A stretch of DNA of 64,000 nucleotides from Bin80 sp965261255 (GTDB taxonomy: Bacteria > Bacteroidota > Rhodothermia > Rhodothermales > Bin80): assembly GCA_965261255.1 (NCBI GenBank), contig CBDHCQ010000004.1, positions 3,542,894 to 3,606,893 on the forward strand. Reading direction: 5' to 3'. Positions within the stretch are counted from its first letter, which is position 1. Each line of letters starts with the position of its first letter. A program made the translations under genes and the position numbers. Below are positions 18,732 through 27,716 of this stretch, piece after piece. The notes below the pieces were generated by a model, which was not told where the DNA came from, did no database searches, and saw only the letters and a list, made by a program, of their open reading frames with translations.

Positions 18732-20255
18732 ATGCGCAACCCCGCTGTCCTTCTTTTAGTACTGATCGCCGCGTGTTCGTCACTCCCGGAAACGGATGAA
18801 GCGGTGCTGGCCACGGTGAACGGCGAGGTCATCACAGCGCAAGAATTCCGACTCAATTATGAGTTTGGCCACGGCCATTTGCGTCAAGGGAATACCCCTC
18901 GGGAAGACTACTTGCGCTTTCTGATCCTTGAACAGGTGATGGCCTACGAGGCGCAGCAAATGCGGCTGGATACGTCGGCTGCGGTGATCCATGCCATGCA
19001 CACGCTGCGCGAGGAGCTTCTCATTGAGCGGGTCTTTGAAGAGCATGTGCTCGCGGACATTGAGGTTACACAGGTGGAAATCGCTGCGGCAATCAACGAA
19101 AATGCCGTGCGCTTCCAGTTCCGATTTTTGCCCGCCCGCTCCCGCGCCGAGGCAATGCGGCTGCAGGGGCTGATCAAATCGCAAGGCTTTGAGGCTGCCC
19201 GGGATGCCCTTGAAGAGGAATTCAGCGACATGGACCTTGAGCTTGGCGAACTTGAATCACCGGCGCTGTCATCTGATGAAATTGAGCCCGAGGTTCTATC
19301 CGTACTGCGGGATCTGCCGTTGAATGCCGTATCAGATCCTGTAGAGTATCGTGGCGCGTGGTACCTCTTTCAAGTGACCAATATTCAGAGGGAGCTTCTC
19401 TCGCCGGATGACTATGCGATGCGGGCACCATCGTACCGTAAGGTCGTCTACAATCGCAAAGCCATGGAAAATGCGACCCTGTTCGTCCACAGTCTCATGG
19501 AGCCGATGAATGTGGTAACCCGGCGAGAAGGGTTCAGTCTGCTTAGTGACGCACTGTGGACTTGGTACGGCCAGGAAACTCCCGTACGCAACCTGTTGCA
19601 TTACCTGGAATCACAGCAGGTGGACCCGATGATTGCCCGCAGACTTAAGGACGGATTCGCCGTTCCGCTGGTGGCGTTTGATGACCGGGAGTGGACCATT
19701 CGTACGTTTCTGGAGCACTTCACGCCCGGACGCTATACGCTGCGCGCAAGAGACCGCGAGGAATTTGATCAGCGGCTGGCGAACATAGTTGCGCTGGTTG
19801 TACGCGACCATGTCCTGCTTTCGATGGCGAACAGAGAGCGACTGGATAGGAACGAGGCCTTCCAGCGGACATCCGCGCTCTGGAAGCACAAATGGCTGTT
19901 TCAGGAGCTACGTCGCATGGTAGTGGATTCCGCCTCGGTGACCGATACGGAAACCGCGGCATATTATGCCCGGAAAAACACGGTCATGGGCGGACGATTG
20001 CGCCCCTTTGATTCGCTTGATTCCCTCGATCATGGTCGTATCCGCCTACAAATGATGCGGGAGAGGCTCTTGACGTTTGCAGACAGTCTAGCTGAATTGG
20101 CAAGCATCTCGATCAACTATGCCATTCTGGATACGATTCGTTTCTCTCAATCGGCAGTTAATCCGACCATGACCGTACATCTGCTCAAGAGCAACTCTAA
20201 CAAGATGCCGTTTCCAATCGCAGATCCAAACTGGAGGATTCCGGCTAAACAATAA
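18732..20255 (+). CDS. Peptidyl-prolyl isomerase-like (SurA/PpiC type) lipoprotein
   Basis: I start at the ATG at 18732 rather than further upstream because it begins a perfect lipoprotein signal, MRNPAVLLLVLIAACSS, with Cys at residue 15. The remaining ~490 residues follow the SurA pattern. An N-terminal chaperone region (VLATVNGEVITAQEFRLNYE) is followed by a parvulin-like region (VRFQFRFLPARSRAEAMRLQ, then FSDMDLELGELESPALSSDE and DPVEYRGAWYLFQV) and a helical C-terminal part. It would assist folding of envelope proteins in the periplasm, fitting the outer-membrane genes upstream. The parvulin core looks divergent, so isomerase activity is uncertain. Its end overlaps the convergent DeoR gene by 11 bp. 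Confidence 0.75.
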   Translation: MRNPAVLLLVLIAACSSLPETDEAVLATVNGEVITAQEFRLNYEFGHGHLRQGNTPREDYLRFLILEQVMAYEAQQMRLDTSAAVIHAMHTLREELLIERVFEEHVLADIEVTQVEIAAAINENAVRFQFRFLPARSRAEAMRLQGLIKSQGFEAARDALEEEFSDMDLELGELESPALSSDEIEPEVLSVLRDLPLNAVSDPVEYRGAWYLFQVTNIQRELLSPDDYAMRAPSYRKVVYNRKAMENATLFVHSLMEPMNVVTRREGFSLLSDALWTWYGQETPVRNLLHYLESQQVDPMIARRLKDGFAVPLVAFDDREWTIRTFLEHFTPGRYTLRARDREEFDQRLANIVALVVRDHVLLSMANRERLDRNEAFQRTSALWKHKWLFQELRRMVVDSASVTDTETAAYYARKNTVMGGRLRPFDSLDSLDHGRIRLQMMRERLLTFADSLAELASISINYAILDTIRFSQSAVNPTMTVHLLKSNSNKMPFPIADPNWRIPAKQ

Positions 20256-21051
20256 TAAACTGTAGTCCTATGTCCTCCAGAGCACTTTTTGTCTCACCGG
20301 GGACTCCTCCATCAGTGATGACTATGTCCACCTCCCGTACATCGCATACGCGGGTTAGTCCGCGCCGCCCGAATTTTGTCGAATCCATAACCACAACCTT
20401 AGTACGCGCCGACAGGATCATTGCCTGGCTCAGATGGGCTTCAAGGACATTGGTGGTTGTAATTCCGTGCTCAATGTCAAAGCCATCCCCGGCTAGGAAC
20501 AGGTAGTCGAAGGTGAGCTTCCTGAGCATATTCTCAGCCTCCGGCCCAACAGTGGCCCCCGTAGTGGAGTGCAGAATTCCGCCAAGGGCCAAGATCTCCA
20601 CATCAAGATTGTTCAGCAGCTCCACGGCTACAAATAAGGCGTTGGTGGCAATGGTGAGATTTTTCCGGCCTCTCATATGGCGGGCCACTTGTACCGTTGT
20701 GCTACCTGCATTCATCACCAGCGTTTGGCCGTCCTGTACCAACTCCGCCGCCTGTTGACCAATACGTCTTTTTTCCTCAACGCGCACACGAGATTTTTCG
20801 TCAAAGGGAAGGTCATACAGATAATGATCCATCAGCACGGCCCCGCCGTGCGTACGAACCAGCAGCTTCCGATCATCCAATACTTGGAGATCCTTGCGGA
20901 TAGTGACCTCAGAAACGTCCAGTTCGCTGCTGAGCTTGGACACAGTGGCGTGCCCGTGCACCTTCAGAACGTCAATAATGTGTTTCTGGCGCTGCGCCGC
21001 GCTAATTGTGGGCATACGAACAGGATCATTAATTGTCGCAAAGTAATGCAT
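20245..21051 (-). CDS. DeoR-family transcriptional regulator
   Basis: The 268-residue regulator (start at 21051; Met13 at 21015 is an alternative) has the DeoR winged HTH at about 18-70, seen as HATVSKLSSELDVSEVTIRK and LVRTHGGA. A sugar-phosphate-binding DeoRC domain follows, with LVMNAGSTTVQVARHM and a VVMDSTKFGRRG region. DeoR proteins sense phosphorylated metabolites. It is divergent from phnW across a 117-bp gap holding a good promoter and a palindrome, so it most likely controls the phosphonate genes; a phosphonate-pathway intermediate would be the natural ligand, but this is inference. Confidence 0.88.
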   Translation of the reverse strand: MHYFATINDPVRMPTISAAQRQKHIIDVLKVHGHATVSKLSSELDVSEVTIRKDLQVLDDRKLLVRTHGGAVLMDHYLYDLPFDEKSRVRVEEKRRIGQQAAELVQDGQTLVMNAGSTTVQVARHMRGRKNLTIATNALFVAVELLNNLDVEILALGGILHSTTGATVGPEAENMLRKLTFDYLFLAGDGFDIEHGITTTNVLEAHLSQAMILSARTKVVVMDSTKFGRRGLTRVCDVREVDIVITDGGVPGETKSALEDIGLQFIIV

Positions 21052-21094
21052 TCCAGCCCAATTTGCACAAAAGTTACATATGGGATTTCACATT

Positions 21095-21104
21095 GTTTCG
21101 AAAC
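21095..21104. promoter_or_regulatory. Palindromic candidate operator, phosphonate locus
   Basis: GTTTCGAAAC is a perfect 10-bp palindrome directly abutting the -35 element of the phnW promoter. It sits inside a looser inverted repeat, ATTTCACATTG at 21085 and CAATGAAAT at 21117. TTTCG cores occur in operators of several DeoR-family regulators, so this is the best candidate binding site for the divergent regulator. Confidence 0.5.
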
Positions 21105-21105
21105 C

Positions 21106-21134
21106 TTGACCAATCGCAATGAAATGTGTATTAT
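21106..21134 (+). promoter_or_regulatory. phnWp: Sigma-70-like promoter for the phosphonate operon
   Basis: TTGACC at 21106-21111 and TATTAT at 21129-21134 are separated by exactly 17 bases, close to the sigma-70 consensus. The start codon of phnW follows 35 bases after the -10 element. Confidence 0.55.
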
Positions 21135-21168
21135 TGGAAAGACATTCCGCAAGCCAATGCAATCGTGA

Positions 21169-22302
21169 ATGAGAACTGCAACCGAGATCCCTAACAAGAT
21201 TCTGTTTACACCAGGGCCCCTGTCCACGGCCATGTCCACCAAAAAGGCCATGCTCCGGGATTTGGGGTCACGCGATTCGGCTTTTCTTGATATAGTGCAA
21301 CAGATTCGCACGAAGCTGCTGGACATTGCCGGCGTGTCGCAATCCGGTGGGTTTGAGGCGATCCTGATGCAGGGCAGCGGCACCTTTGGGGTCGAGAGTG
21401 TTATCTCATCTGCCATGCCGCGGAATGGCCGGCTGCTAGTTGCCATTAACGGTGCTTACGGAAGACGCATAGCACACATCGCACGTGTTTTGGATATTTC
21501 CGTAGCAGAACTGCAGGTTGCCGAGAACAGACCGATCAATTCTGCAGATGTGGAAGCCGCGATCCAGAAGCACCCGGAGGTGGACTGTGTCGCCGTAGTG
21601 CACTGCGAGACTACTACAGGTCTGGTGAATCCGGTAGCTGACATCGGAAAAGTTGTAGCTGAGACAGGGAAAATGTTTGTGGTGGATGCCATGAGCAGCT
21701 TCGGCGTGCTGCCGCTTGACCTGGAGGCCGCCGGGGTTGACTACCTGATCACTTCGGCTAACAAATGCTTTGAAGGCGTCCCCGGATTTGCCGTGATTAT
21801 CGCCCGAACCACGGCCCTGCTGGAGGCCAAAGGCCGGGCGCGGAGCGTTTGCCTTGACATTTTTTCCCAGTGGGAGGGACTGGAATCCTCGGGCCAATTC
21901 CGCTTTACGCCTCCCACACACGCTATATTGGCCTTTGAACATGCGCTTGAAGCCTTTGAGCAGGAGGGGGGCGTGCCCGGCCGGAGAGCCCGCTACGAAG
22001 CCAACCGGCGAAGGCTGATGCATGGCATGACGCGACTCGGCTTCCAGCCATATCTGGAACCGAGCCACCAGAGTTGCATCATTACGACATTCATGTACCC
22101 AAGCCACCCTCGGTTTTCCTTTGAATCGCTCTACAATCTGCTTAATGACAGAGGATTCGTGATATATCCGGGCAAGCTGACTCATTCGGACTGTTTCCGT
22201 ATTGGCACTGTAGGTCAGGTATTCCCGCAGGATGTGGACAATCTGCTTGTAGCCATTGCAGAAACGCTGGAAGAGATGGGCGTGGACATGGGGGACTGCT
22301 GA
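21169..22302 (+). CDS. phnW: 2-aminoethylphosphonate--pyruvate transaminase
   Basis: PhnW transfers the amino group of 2-aminoethylphosphonate to pyruvate, giving phosphonoacetaldehyde and alanine. The 377-residue length and class V aminotransferase landmarks fit: ILFTPGPLSTAMSTKKAMLR at the start, GSGTFGVESVI, HCETTTGLVNPV, VVDAMSSFG, and the PLP lysine Lys199 in SANKCFEGVPGF. It is the first gene after the divergent promoter, and the rest of a phosphonoacetate route lies downstream. Confidence 0.93.
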   Translation: MRTATEIPNKILFTPGPLSTAMSTKKAMLRDLGSRDSAFLDIVQQIRTKLLDIAGVSQSGGFEAILMQGSGTFGVESVISSAMPRNGRLLVAINGAYGRRIAHIARVLDISVAELQVAENRPINSADVEAAIQKHPEVDCVAVVHCETTTGLVNPVADIGKVVAETGKMFVVDAMSSFGVLPLDLEAAGVDYLITSANKCFEGVPGFAVIIARTTALLEAKGRARSVCLDIFSQWEGLESSGQFRFTPPTHAILAFEHALEAFEQEGGVPGRRARYEANRRRLMHGMTRLGFQPYLEPSHQSCIITTFMYPSHPRFSFESLYNLLNDRGFVIYPGKLTHSDCFRIGTVGQVFPQDVDNLLVAIAETLEEMGVDMGDC

Positions 22303-22436
22303 ATCCAAGCCTGCATGCATCTGACCTTAAATCCCCTCACAGCCTATCTGCCTCCCGATGGCACTGTCCTGCGGATGTGGAACATCACAGACTTGAGGCC
22401 AACCCCCCAAGTCTGTTGGGCATCATACCAGGAAAC

Positions 22437-24893
22437 ATGAACCCTAAACTTTTCTGCCTTGTCTGTGCGCTCGCGTCTGTTGTAGCTGGCAGCACACATG
22501 CCCGTCAGCAAAGCGCTTTGCCGGCGATCCATATTGTTGTTGTGGGTGTTGATGGCCTCAGCCCGGACGGGGTACGCCAGGCGTCCACGCCCCATCTTGA
22601 TGCTTTGATGGAGCAGGGGGCCTATAGCTTTAAGGCGCGCGCCGTTCTACCGACTTCCAGCAGCCCGAACTGGGCGTCTATGATTAATGGGGCCGGACCT
22701 GAGCAGCACGGGATAATCTCCAACGCATGGCAGCCGGACGACTATAGCATTGAGCCGGTGGTCAGTGGGGTGGGGCCAGTGTTTATGAGCATTTTTGATC
22801 TGATCGCACTGGCGGATCCTGACGCGGTCTCGGCATCAATCTATGATTGGGGCGGTTTTGGCCGCCTGTATAACCGCGACGCGGTAACTATTGACATTGA
22901 TGCGGATGGACCGCAGGCTGCTGCCGACAGCGCTGTAGCAGTATTCCACGCTCGCAGACCAGTGTTCACGTTTGTACATCTTGACCATGTAGATGCAGCT
23001 GGCCACCGCGATGGCCACGGGTCGCCAGGCTACTATGCGTCGGTTGAGGAAGCGGATCGTCTCATAGGTATCATCCTTGAAGGCCTCAATTCTGCTGAAA
23101 TGCGGGAGTCAGCAACGGTCATTATTTCTTCGGATCATGGCGGAGTCGGAACAAGACACGGTGGGGAGAGCATGGCGGAGGTGGAGATACCCTGGATTAT
23201 CCAGGGCCCGCTCGTGCCGGCTGGCATCGGCATTGAGAGTCCGATTGACACTTACGATACCGCCGCAACCGTTGCGCATCTATTGGGACTCACGCAGCCC
23301 GACGGCTGGATTGGCCGCCCGGTCTATGAAGCCTTTGCGCTCGAGAGTCCCCCTTCGCCGCCTAGTCCCGCCGGAATTGAGCATGTCGTTGTTGTGGGTG
23401 TGGACGGCCTCAGTCCTGATGGCATTCAAAAGGCCCACACACCGGTTCTGAATGCGCTGATCCCCAACAGTGCGTACAGTTTCCACGCACGAGCGGTGCT
23501 GACCACCTCCAGCAGTCAAAACTGGTCTTCCATGATTATGGGTGCGGGCCCCGAACAACATGGTATTACTTCCAACGAGTGGGAGAGGGATAATTTTTCG
23601 ATCACCCCTACGGTTGCGGGGCCTGAGGGTCTCTTTCCGTCCATATTCTCAGAGGTCCGTGCGGCAGAGCCTGAAGCCTACATTGCATCCATCTATGACT
23701 GGGGCGGTTTCGGGCGCCTTTTTCCGTCAAGCACGGTGGATGCCGATATTGATGGTGACGGGCCGCAAGACACCGTAGACAGGGTCTTGGCGCAATTCGT
23801 GGAGCACAAACCGCGCCTGACGTTTGTCCACCTTGATCACGTGGATCACGCGCTGCATTCCTATGGGCACGGGACGGACAGGTATTATGCATCTGTTACG
23901 GAAGCTGACAGGTTAATCGGTGCAATCATGGAGGGACTGAAGGTTGCAGGTATGTTTGAGCGGACGCTGGTGCTGATATCGTCTGATCACGGCGGATTGG
24001 GAAAGGGTCACGGTGGATCCTCAATGCAGGAGCTTGAGATCCCCTGGATTGCCCACGGTGTTGGCGTCGCGAAGGGCACAAGGCTGACCGTGCCCATCAA
24101 CACTTTTGATACAGCTGCAACGGTACTGTATGCCTTAGGGATTGCGCCTCCGCTTGCCTGGATTGCGCGACCGGTTACGGACGCGTTTGGATCACCTGCA
24201 GCGGATGTGTATGTGCCGGCGCCACGCATCGCACCGGTTGCAAGCCGCAGCCTTCAGCCCGGTCCTATCACAATTTCTATGCAAGTTGATGATCCGCTTG
24301 CTGCCATCCACTACACCCTGGATGGAAGCGAACCATCGGCGGCATCCCGATTGTACGAAGGGAGTTTTGAGCTAATGTCCAGTACGACTGTTCGCGCAAC
24401 ATCGATGCGGGAAGGTCACATGAGTATGCATTCGCAGTCTTCCTATCGCTTGTTGGAAGCGGGTGCCACCCGGAACGTGTTTTTTGCCTATTACGAAGGG
24501 GAGTGGGACGTACTGCCCGATTTTGACCAGCTGCAGCCCGTTCAGACCGGAACAGTTTATGAAATTGACCTTATTGGCGTAGATGACCGGCGGGAAGACT
24601 ACTTCGCTATTCGATTCGAAAGTGCAATCCGTATTGACGAAGCAGGGCCCCACACCTTCTACTCCCGCTCAGACGATGGTACGAAGCTGTACATCAACGG
24701 CGAACTGGTGGTTGACAACGATGGCAATCACGGCGCCATTGAGCGTAGCGGCGAGGTTGAGCTTGAGCCTGGTTTAGCTACGATTGTCGTGGAATACTTT
24801 GAATCCAGCGGCGGTGAGCACTTGGAGATATCCATGCAGCGCCCCGGTTCCGCGCGTGAGCACCTCACCGTTGAGCACTTCGTCAGCTACTAG
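22437..24893 (+). CDS. Duplicated type I phosphodiesterase/alkaline-phosphatase protein with PA14 domain
   Basis: The ATG at 22437 gives a clean signal peptide (MNPKLFCLVCALASVVAGS). Two similar catalytic domains follow, about residues 30-300 and 315-585. Each has V-G-V-D-G-L-S-P-D-G, a TSSS-x-N-W nucleophile loop, GAGPEQHGI, FVHLDHVD and SSDHGG-G metal motifs. A chitobiase-type C-domain (IHYTLDGSEPSAASRLYEGS) and a PA14-like carbohydrate-binding domain (YSRSDDGTKLYINGELVVDN) complete the 818 residues. Its place between phnW and pbfA suggests it releases phosphonates or phosphate from exported polymers or lipids outside the cytoplasm; the substrate is unknown. Confidence 0.85.
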   Translation: MNPKLFCLVCALASVVAGSTHARQQSALPAIHIVVVGVDGLSPDGVRQASTPHLDALMEQGAYSFKARAVLPTSSSPNWASMINGAGPEQHGIISNAWQPDDYSIEPVVSGVGPVFMSIFDLIALADPDAVSASIYDWGGFGRLYNRDAVTIDIDADGPQAAADSAVAVFHARRPVFTFVHLDHVDAAGHRDGHGSPGYYASVEEADRLIGIILEGLNSAEMRESATVIISSDHGGVGTRHGGESMAEVEIPWIIQGPLVPAGIGIESPIDTYDTAATVAHLLGLTQPDGWIGRPVYEAFALESPPSPPSPAGIEHVVVVGVDGLSPDGIQKAHTPVLNALIPNSAYSFHARAVLTTSSSQNWSSMIMGAGPEQHGITSNEWERDNFSITPTVAGPEGLFPSIFSEVRAAEPEAYIASIYDWGGFGRLFPSSTVDADIDGDGPQDTVDRVLAQFVEHKPRLTFVHLDHVDHALHSYGHGTDRYYASVTEADRLIGAIMEGLKVAGMFERTLVLISSDHGGLGKGHGGSSMQELEIPWIAHGVGVAKGTRLTVPINTFDTAATVLYALGIAPPLAWIARPVTDAFGSPAADVYVPAPRIAPVASRSLQPGPITISMQVDDPLAAIHYTLDGSEPSAASRLYEGSFELMSSTTVRATSMREGHMSMHSQSSYRLLEAGATRNVFFAYYEGEWDVLPDFDQLQPVQTGTVYEIDLIGVDDRREDYFAIRFESAIRIDEAGPHTFYSRSDDGTKLYINGELVVDNDGNHGAIERSGEVELEPGLATIVVEYFESSGGEHLEISMQRPGSAREHLTVEHFVSY

Positions 24894-24907
24894 CCTCAAA
24901 TTTGGTA

Positions 24908-26290
24908 ATGGACCACGCTATGGGTGCAAGGGCAGAGGTCTCTTCAGCGGATGGCATGCTGACAGAAGGAGACCTCAATGTGTCGAGGCGTAGATCCCGT
25001 TGGATGGCTGAGCACATAGATGATTCGACGCGCGCGCTGATCGAACAGGATGCTCAGTTCTTTCTACACCAGTCTTTGTCAACACCCTGCCTCAATGTGC
25101 TGCGCGCCTGCGAGGGTGCCAGTATGGAGGACAGGGAGTGCCGGAGTATACTTGATTTTCACGGTAATGCTGTTCACCAGGTTGGTTATCGCCATCCCAG
25201 CGTGATCAAAGCCGTGATCCGGCAGCTGGAAACGCTGCCGTTTTGTCCGCGCCGCTACACGAATGAGCCGGCTATAGCGCTGGCCGCCAAGTTGGCGGAA
25301 TTGGCGCCGGGGACCTTGGGTAAAGTGCTGTTTGCCCCTGGTGGTGCGCTGGCCATGGGCATGGCAATGAAGCTCGCCCGTATGGCCACGGGACGCTTCA
25401 AGACCATTTCGATGTGGGATTCCTTTCATGGTGCCTCTCTAGACACTATTTCCATTGGTGGAGAGGCCTTGTTTCGGCAGGACATCGGACCGCTGCTGCC
25501 GGGTACCCATCATGTTCCTCCCCCCAATGCAGTTGGCTGCCCGTTTGATTGCGGAAATGCGTGCTCACTCAAGTGCGCGGATTATCTGGAGTATGTCCTG
25601 GCCAAAGAGGGCGACATCGGTGCAGTAATTGCCGAAACCGTGCGCAGTACACCCTTCTTCCCACCCCGCGAATACTGGCAGAAAGTCCGGGCTGCTTGCG
25701 ACCGACACGGTGCACTCCTGATCCTGGATGAAATACCCCATGCGTTGGGCCGAACCGGCAAATTCTTTACCTGCGAGCACTATGACATTGAGCCCGACAT
25801 GATCGTAATCGGCAAAGGGTTGGGCGGGGGCATCTTTCCACTCGCTGCGCTGATTGCCCGTGAGCAGCTGGATATTGCCGGTGACCGTGCATTGGGTCAC
25901 TATACACATGAAAAAAGCCCGGTTGGGTGCGCAGCCGCCTTGGCCACCATCAGCGTCATTGAGGAAGAGGGTCTGCTTGAACATGTCCGTGATCTGGGTA
26001 CCTGGACACTCGAACAGCTGAGGGCAATGCAGGCACGACAGCCCGCTATCAGGCGGGTCGAAGGGATGGGGCTGATGATCGGTGTCACTGTTGGAGATGG
26101 TGCGGATTCCGTGGCGTTTGCAGAGGATGTCATGTATCGGGCCCTGGCCTTGGGACTGAATTTCAAACTGACCATGGGAAATACAATTCAGCTTATGCCC
26201 GCGCTCACAATCACGCAGGAGCAAATGCAGCAGGCCCTCAACATACTTGAAATGTCCATTGCGGCAGCTGCAAATCAGGTCATTGAATGA
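24908..26290 (+). CDS. pbfA: (R)-1-hydroxy-2-aminoethylphosphonate ammonia-lyase
   Basis: The protein is a class III aminotransferase-fold enzyme of 460 residues (ATG at 24908; the frame opens at a TTG slightly upstream). PLP-site landmarks are LLILDEIPHALGRTGKFF and IGKGLGGGIFPLAAL, whose Lys (residue 303) binds PLP. A cysteine-bearing segment, NAVGCPFDCGNACSLKCADY, resembles that of phosphonate-linked members. PbfA eliminates ammonia from hydroxy-aminoethylphosphonate to give phosphonoacetaldehyde, funnelling a second substrate into the same pathway. The assignment rests on family resemblance plus the phn context; a plain transaminase is the alternative. Confidence 0.8.
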   Translation: MDHAMGARAEVSSADGMLTEGDLNVSRRRSRWMAEHIDDSTRALIEQDAQFFLHQSLSTPCLNVLRACEGASMEDRECRSILDFHGNAVHQVGYRHPSVIKAVIRQLETLPFCPRRYTNEPAIALAAKLAELAPGTLGKVLFAPGGALAMGMAMKLARMATGRFKTISMWDSFHGASLDTISIGGEALFRQDIGPLLPGTHHVPPPNAVGCPFDCGNACSLKCADYLEYVLAKEGDIGAVIAETVRSTPFFPPREYWQKVRAACDRHGALLILDEIPHALGRTGKFFTCEHYDIEPDMIVIGKGLGGGIFPLAALIAREQLDIAGDRALGHYTHEKSPVGCAAALATISVIEEEGLLEHVRDLGTWTLEQLRAMQARQPAIRRVEGMGLMIGVTVGDGADSVAFAEDVMYRALALGLNFKLTMGNTIQLMPALTITQEQMQQALNILEMSIAAAANQVIE

Positions 26291-26425
26291 GGACTCAGCC
26301 ACGATTTCGCCGCCCGTCGGGGAGCTCACCGATGCGAAGGCCTCGCTGCGCAATCCCAGACCGTTCTTCCATTCAGGCGGTTAAGGCGGGCCTCAAAAGA
26401 TGTCCCGGAAAGACACATTTACCTC

Positions 26426-27697
26426 ATGCCGACCAAGCCTAGCACTGACCACATGATCAGCCGCAAGTCTTTCACGGCCAACGGCAAAACGTACAACCCA
26501 CCCGGTTGTCGGGTGGCAGTGATCTGCCTGGACGGCTCTTCGGACGAGTACATCAATGCGGCCTTGGCGCACAAGCAGATGCCCAACCTGTCTGCAATGC
26601 TGGAGCAAGGGGGCTTTCGAGGTGTTGCTCGAGCAGCGCTGCCCAGCTTTACCAATGTGAATAATGCCTCAATTGTTACCGGGGTACCGCCAAGTGTCCA
26701 CGGCATCAGCGGCAACTTTTTTCTGGACCCGGATTCCGGCCAAGAAGTGATGATGAATTCCGGCTCCTTCCTGCGCGTGGAGACGATTCTTGCTGAAGCC
26801 GCAAGGGCAGGGCGGCGGGTGGGCGTTGTTACAGCAAAAGAAAAGCTAAGAGATATCCTGTCTCATGGGCTCGCCGGCATCGCATTCTCGGCTGAGAAGG
26901 CTGATGAAGCAAAGAAAATAACCCACGGTATTGATCATGTGGAGGACGTGGTCGGCGCACCCGCGCCTCCCATTTACAGCGCGGAAGCCAGCCTGTTTGT
27001 TCTTGCCGCAGGAGTTGCAATGATGCAACACGGTCTGGCTGATCTCGTGTATCTTTCGCTAACGGACTACATGCAGCACAAGCATGCCCCTGGCAGCGAC
27101 CGGGCAATAGAATTCTACAGCCAGATTGACATTGAAATCGGCCGATTGCTCGCCTGCCGTGCCCTCGTCGCCGCTACCGCCGATCACGGCATGAATGCTA
27201 AACAGCATATGGATCGCACGCCCAATGTGATATACCTGGAGACGCTGCTGACTGAGACCTTCGGAGACGGGTGTGATGTCATTCTGCCCATCACAGATCC
27301 CTATGTCGTACATCACGGATCTCTGGGATCTTTCGCCGTTGTCCACCTAGCCGAACACATGAACGCAGAGGCGGTTGGGCAATGGATCCTGGGGCTGGAT
27401 GGCATTACGGAGGTGTACCATCGTCGGCAGGCGGCGGAGAAACTCGAACTTCCTGCCGACCGCATTGGCGATCTAGTCGTGCTCTCGGCCAGGGATGTGG
27501 TTATCGGGAGAACGCCTGACCAGCATGATCTGACCGCTGTGGCCAAAGGCCTGCGCTCACATGGAGGGCGGTACGAGGAAATGGTGCCCCTGCTGCTTTC
27601 GGAGCCGCTCAAGCCCCGATATGCTCAATACGCGGACACGGATCCGCGCAACTTTGACGTGTTTGACTTCGCACTCAACGGCACAACCAGAACCTGA
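26426..27697 (+). CDS. phnA: Phosphonoacetate hydrolase
   Basis: PhnA cleaves phosphonoacetate into acetate and phosphate. This 423-residue member of the alkaline-phosphatase superfamily carries the expected zinc-site motifs: AVICLDGSSDEYI with Asp36, the nucleophile Thr76 in PSFTNVNNASIVTGVPPS-HG, SLTDYMQHKHAPG, and TADHGMNAK. The start MPTKPSTDHMISRKSFTANG is typical. There is no signal peptide, so it acts in the cytoplasm. It precedes phnY by 19 bp. The 135-bp gap before it shows no obvious element. Confidence 0.93.
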   Translation: MPTKPSTDHMISRKSFTANGKTYNPPGCRVAVICLDGSSDEYINAALAHKQMPNLSAMLEQGGFRGVARAALPSFTNVNNASIVTGVPPSVHGISGNFFLDPDSGQEVMMNSGSFLRVETILAEAARAGRRVGVVTAKEKLRDILSHGLAGIAFSAEKADEAKKITHGIDHVEDVVGAPAPPIYSAEASLFVLAAGVAMMQHGLADLVYLSLTDYMQHKHAPGSDRAIEFYSQIDIEIGRLLACRALVAATADHGMNAKQHMDRTPNVIYLETLLTETFGDGCDVILPITDPYVVHHGSLGSFAVVHLAEHMNAEAVGQWILGLDGITEVYHRRQAAEKLELPADRIGDLVVLSARDVVIGRTPDQHDLTAVAKGLRSHGGRYEEMVPLLLSEPLKPRYAQYADTDPRNFDVFDFALNGTTRT

Positions 27698-27716
27698 AAT
27701 TCACCAGTAATCTGCC

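Noticed and set aside
21436..22320. 294-codon reverse frame
   Set aside because: It is antisense to phnW, which has full family motifs; the frame has no signal or domain.
25565..26353. 262-codon reverse frame
   Set aside because: It is antisense to the pbfA gene and its composition mirrors it.
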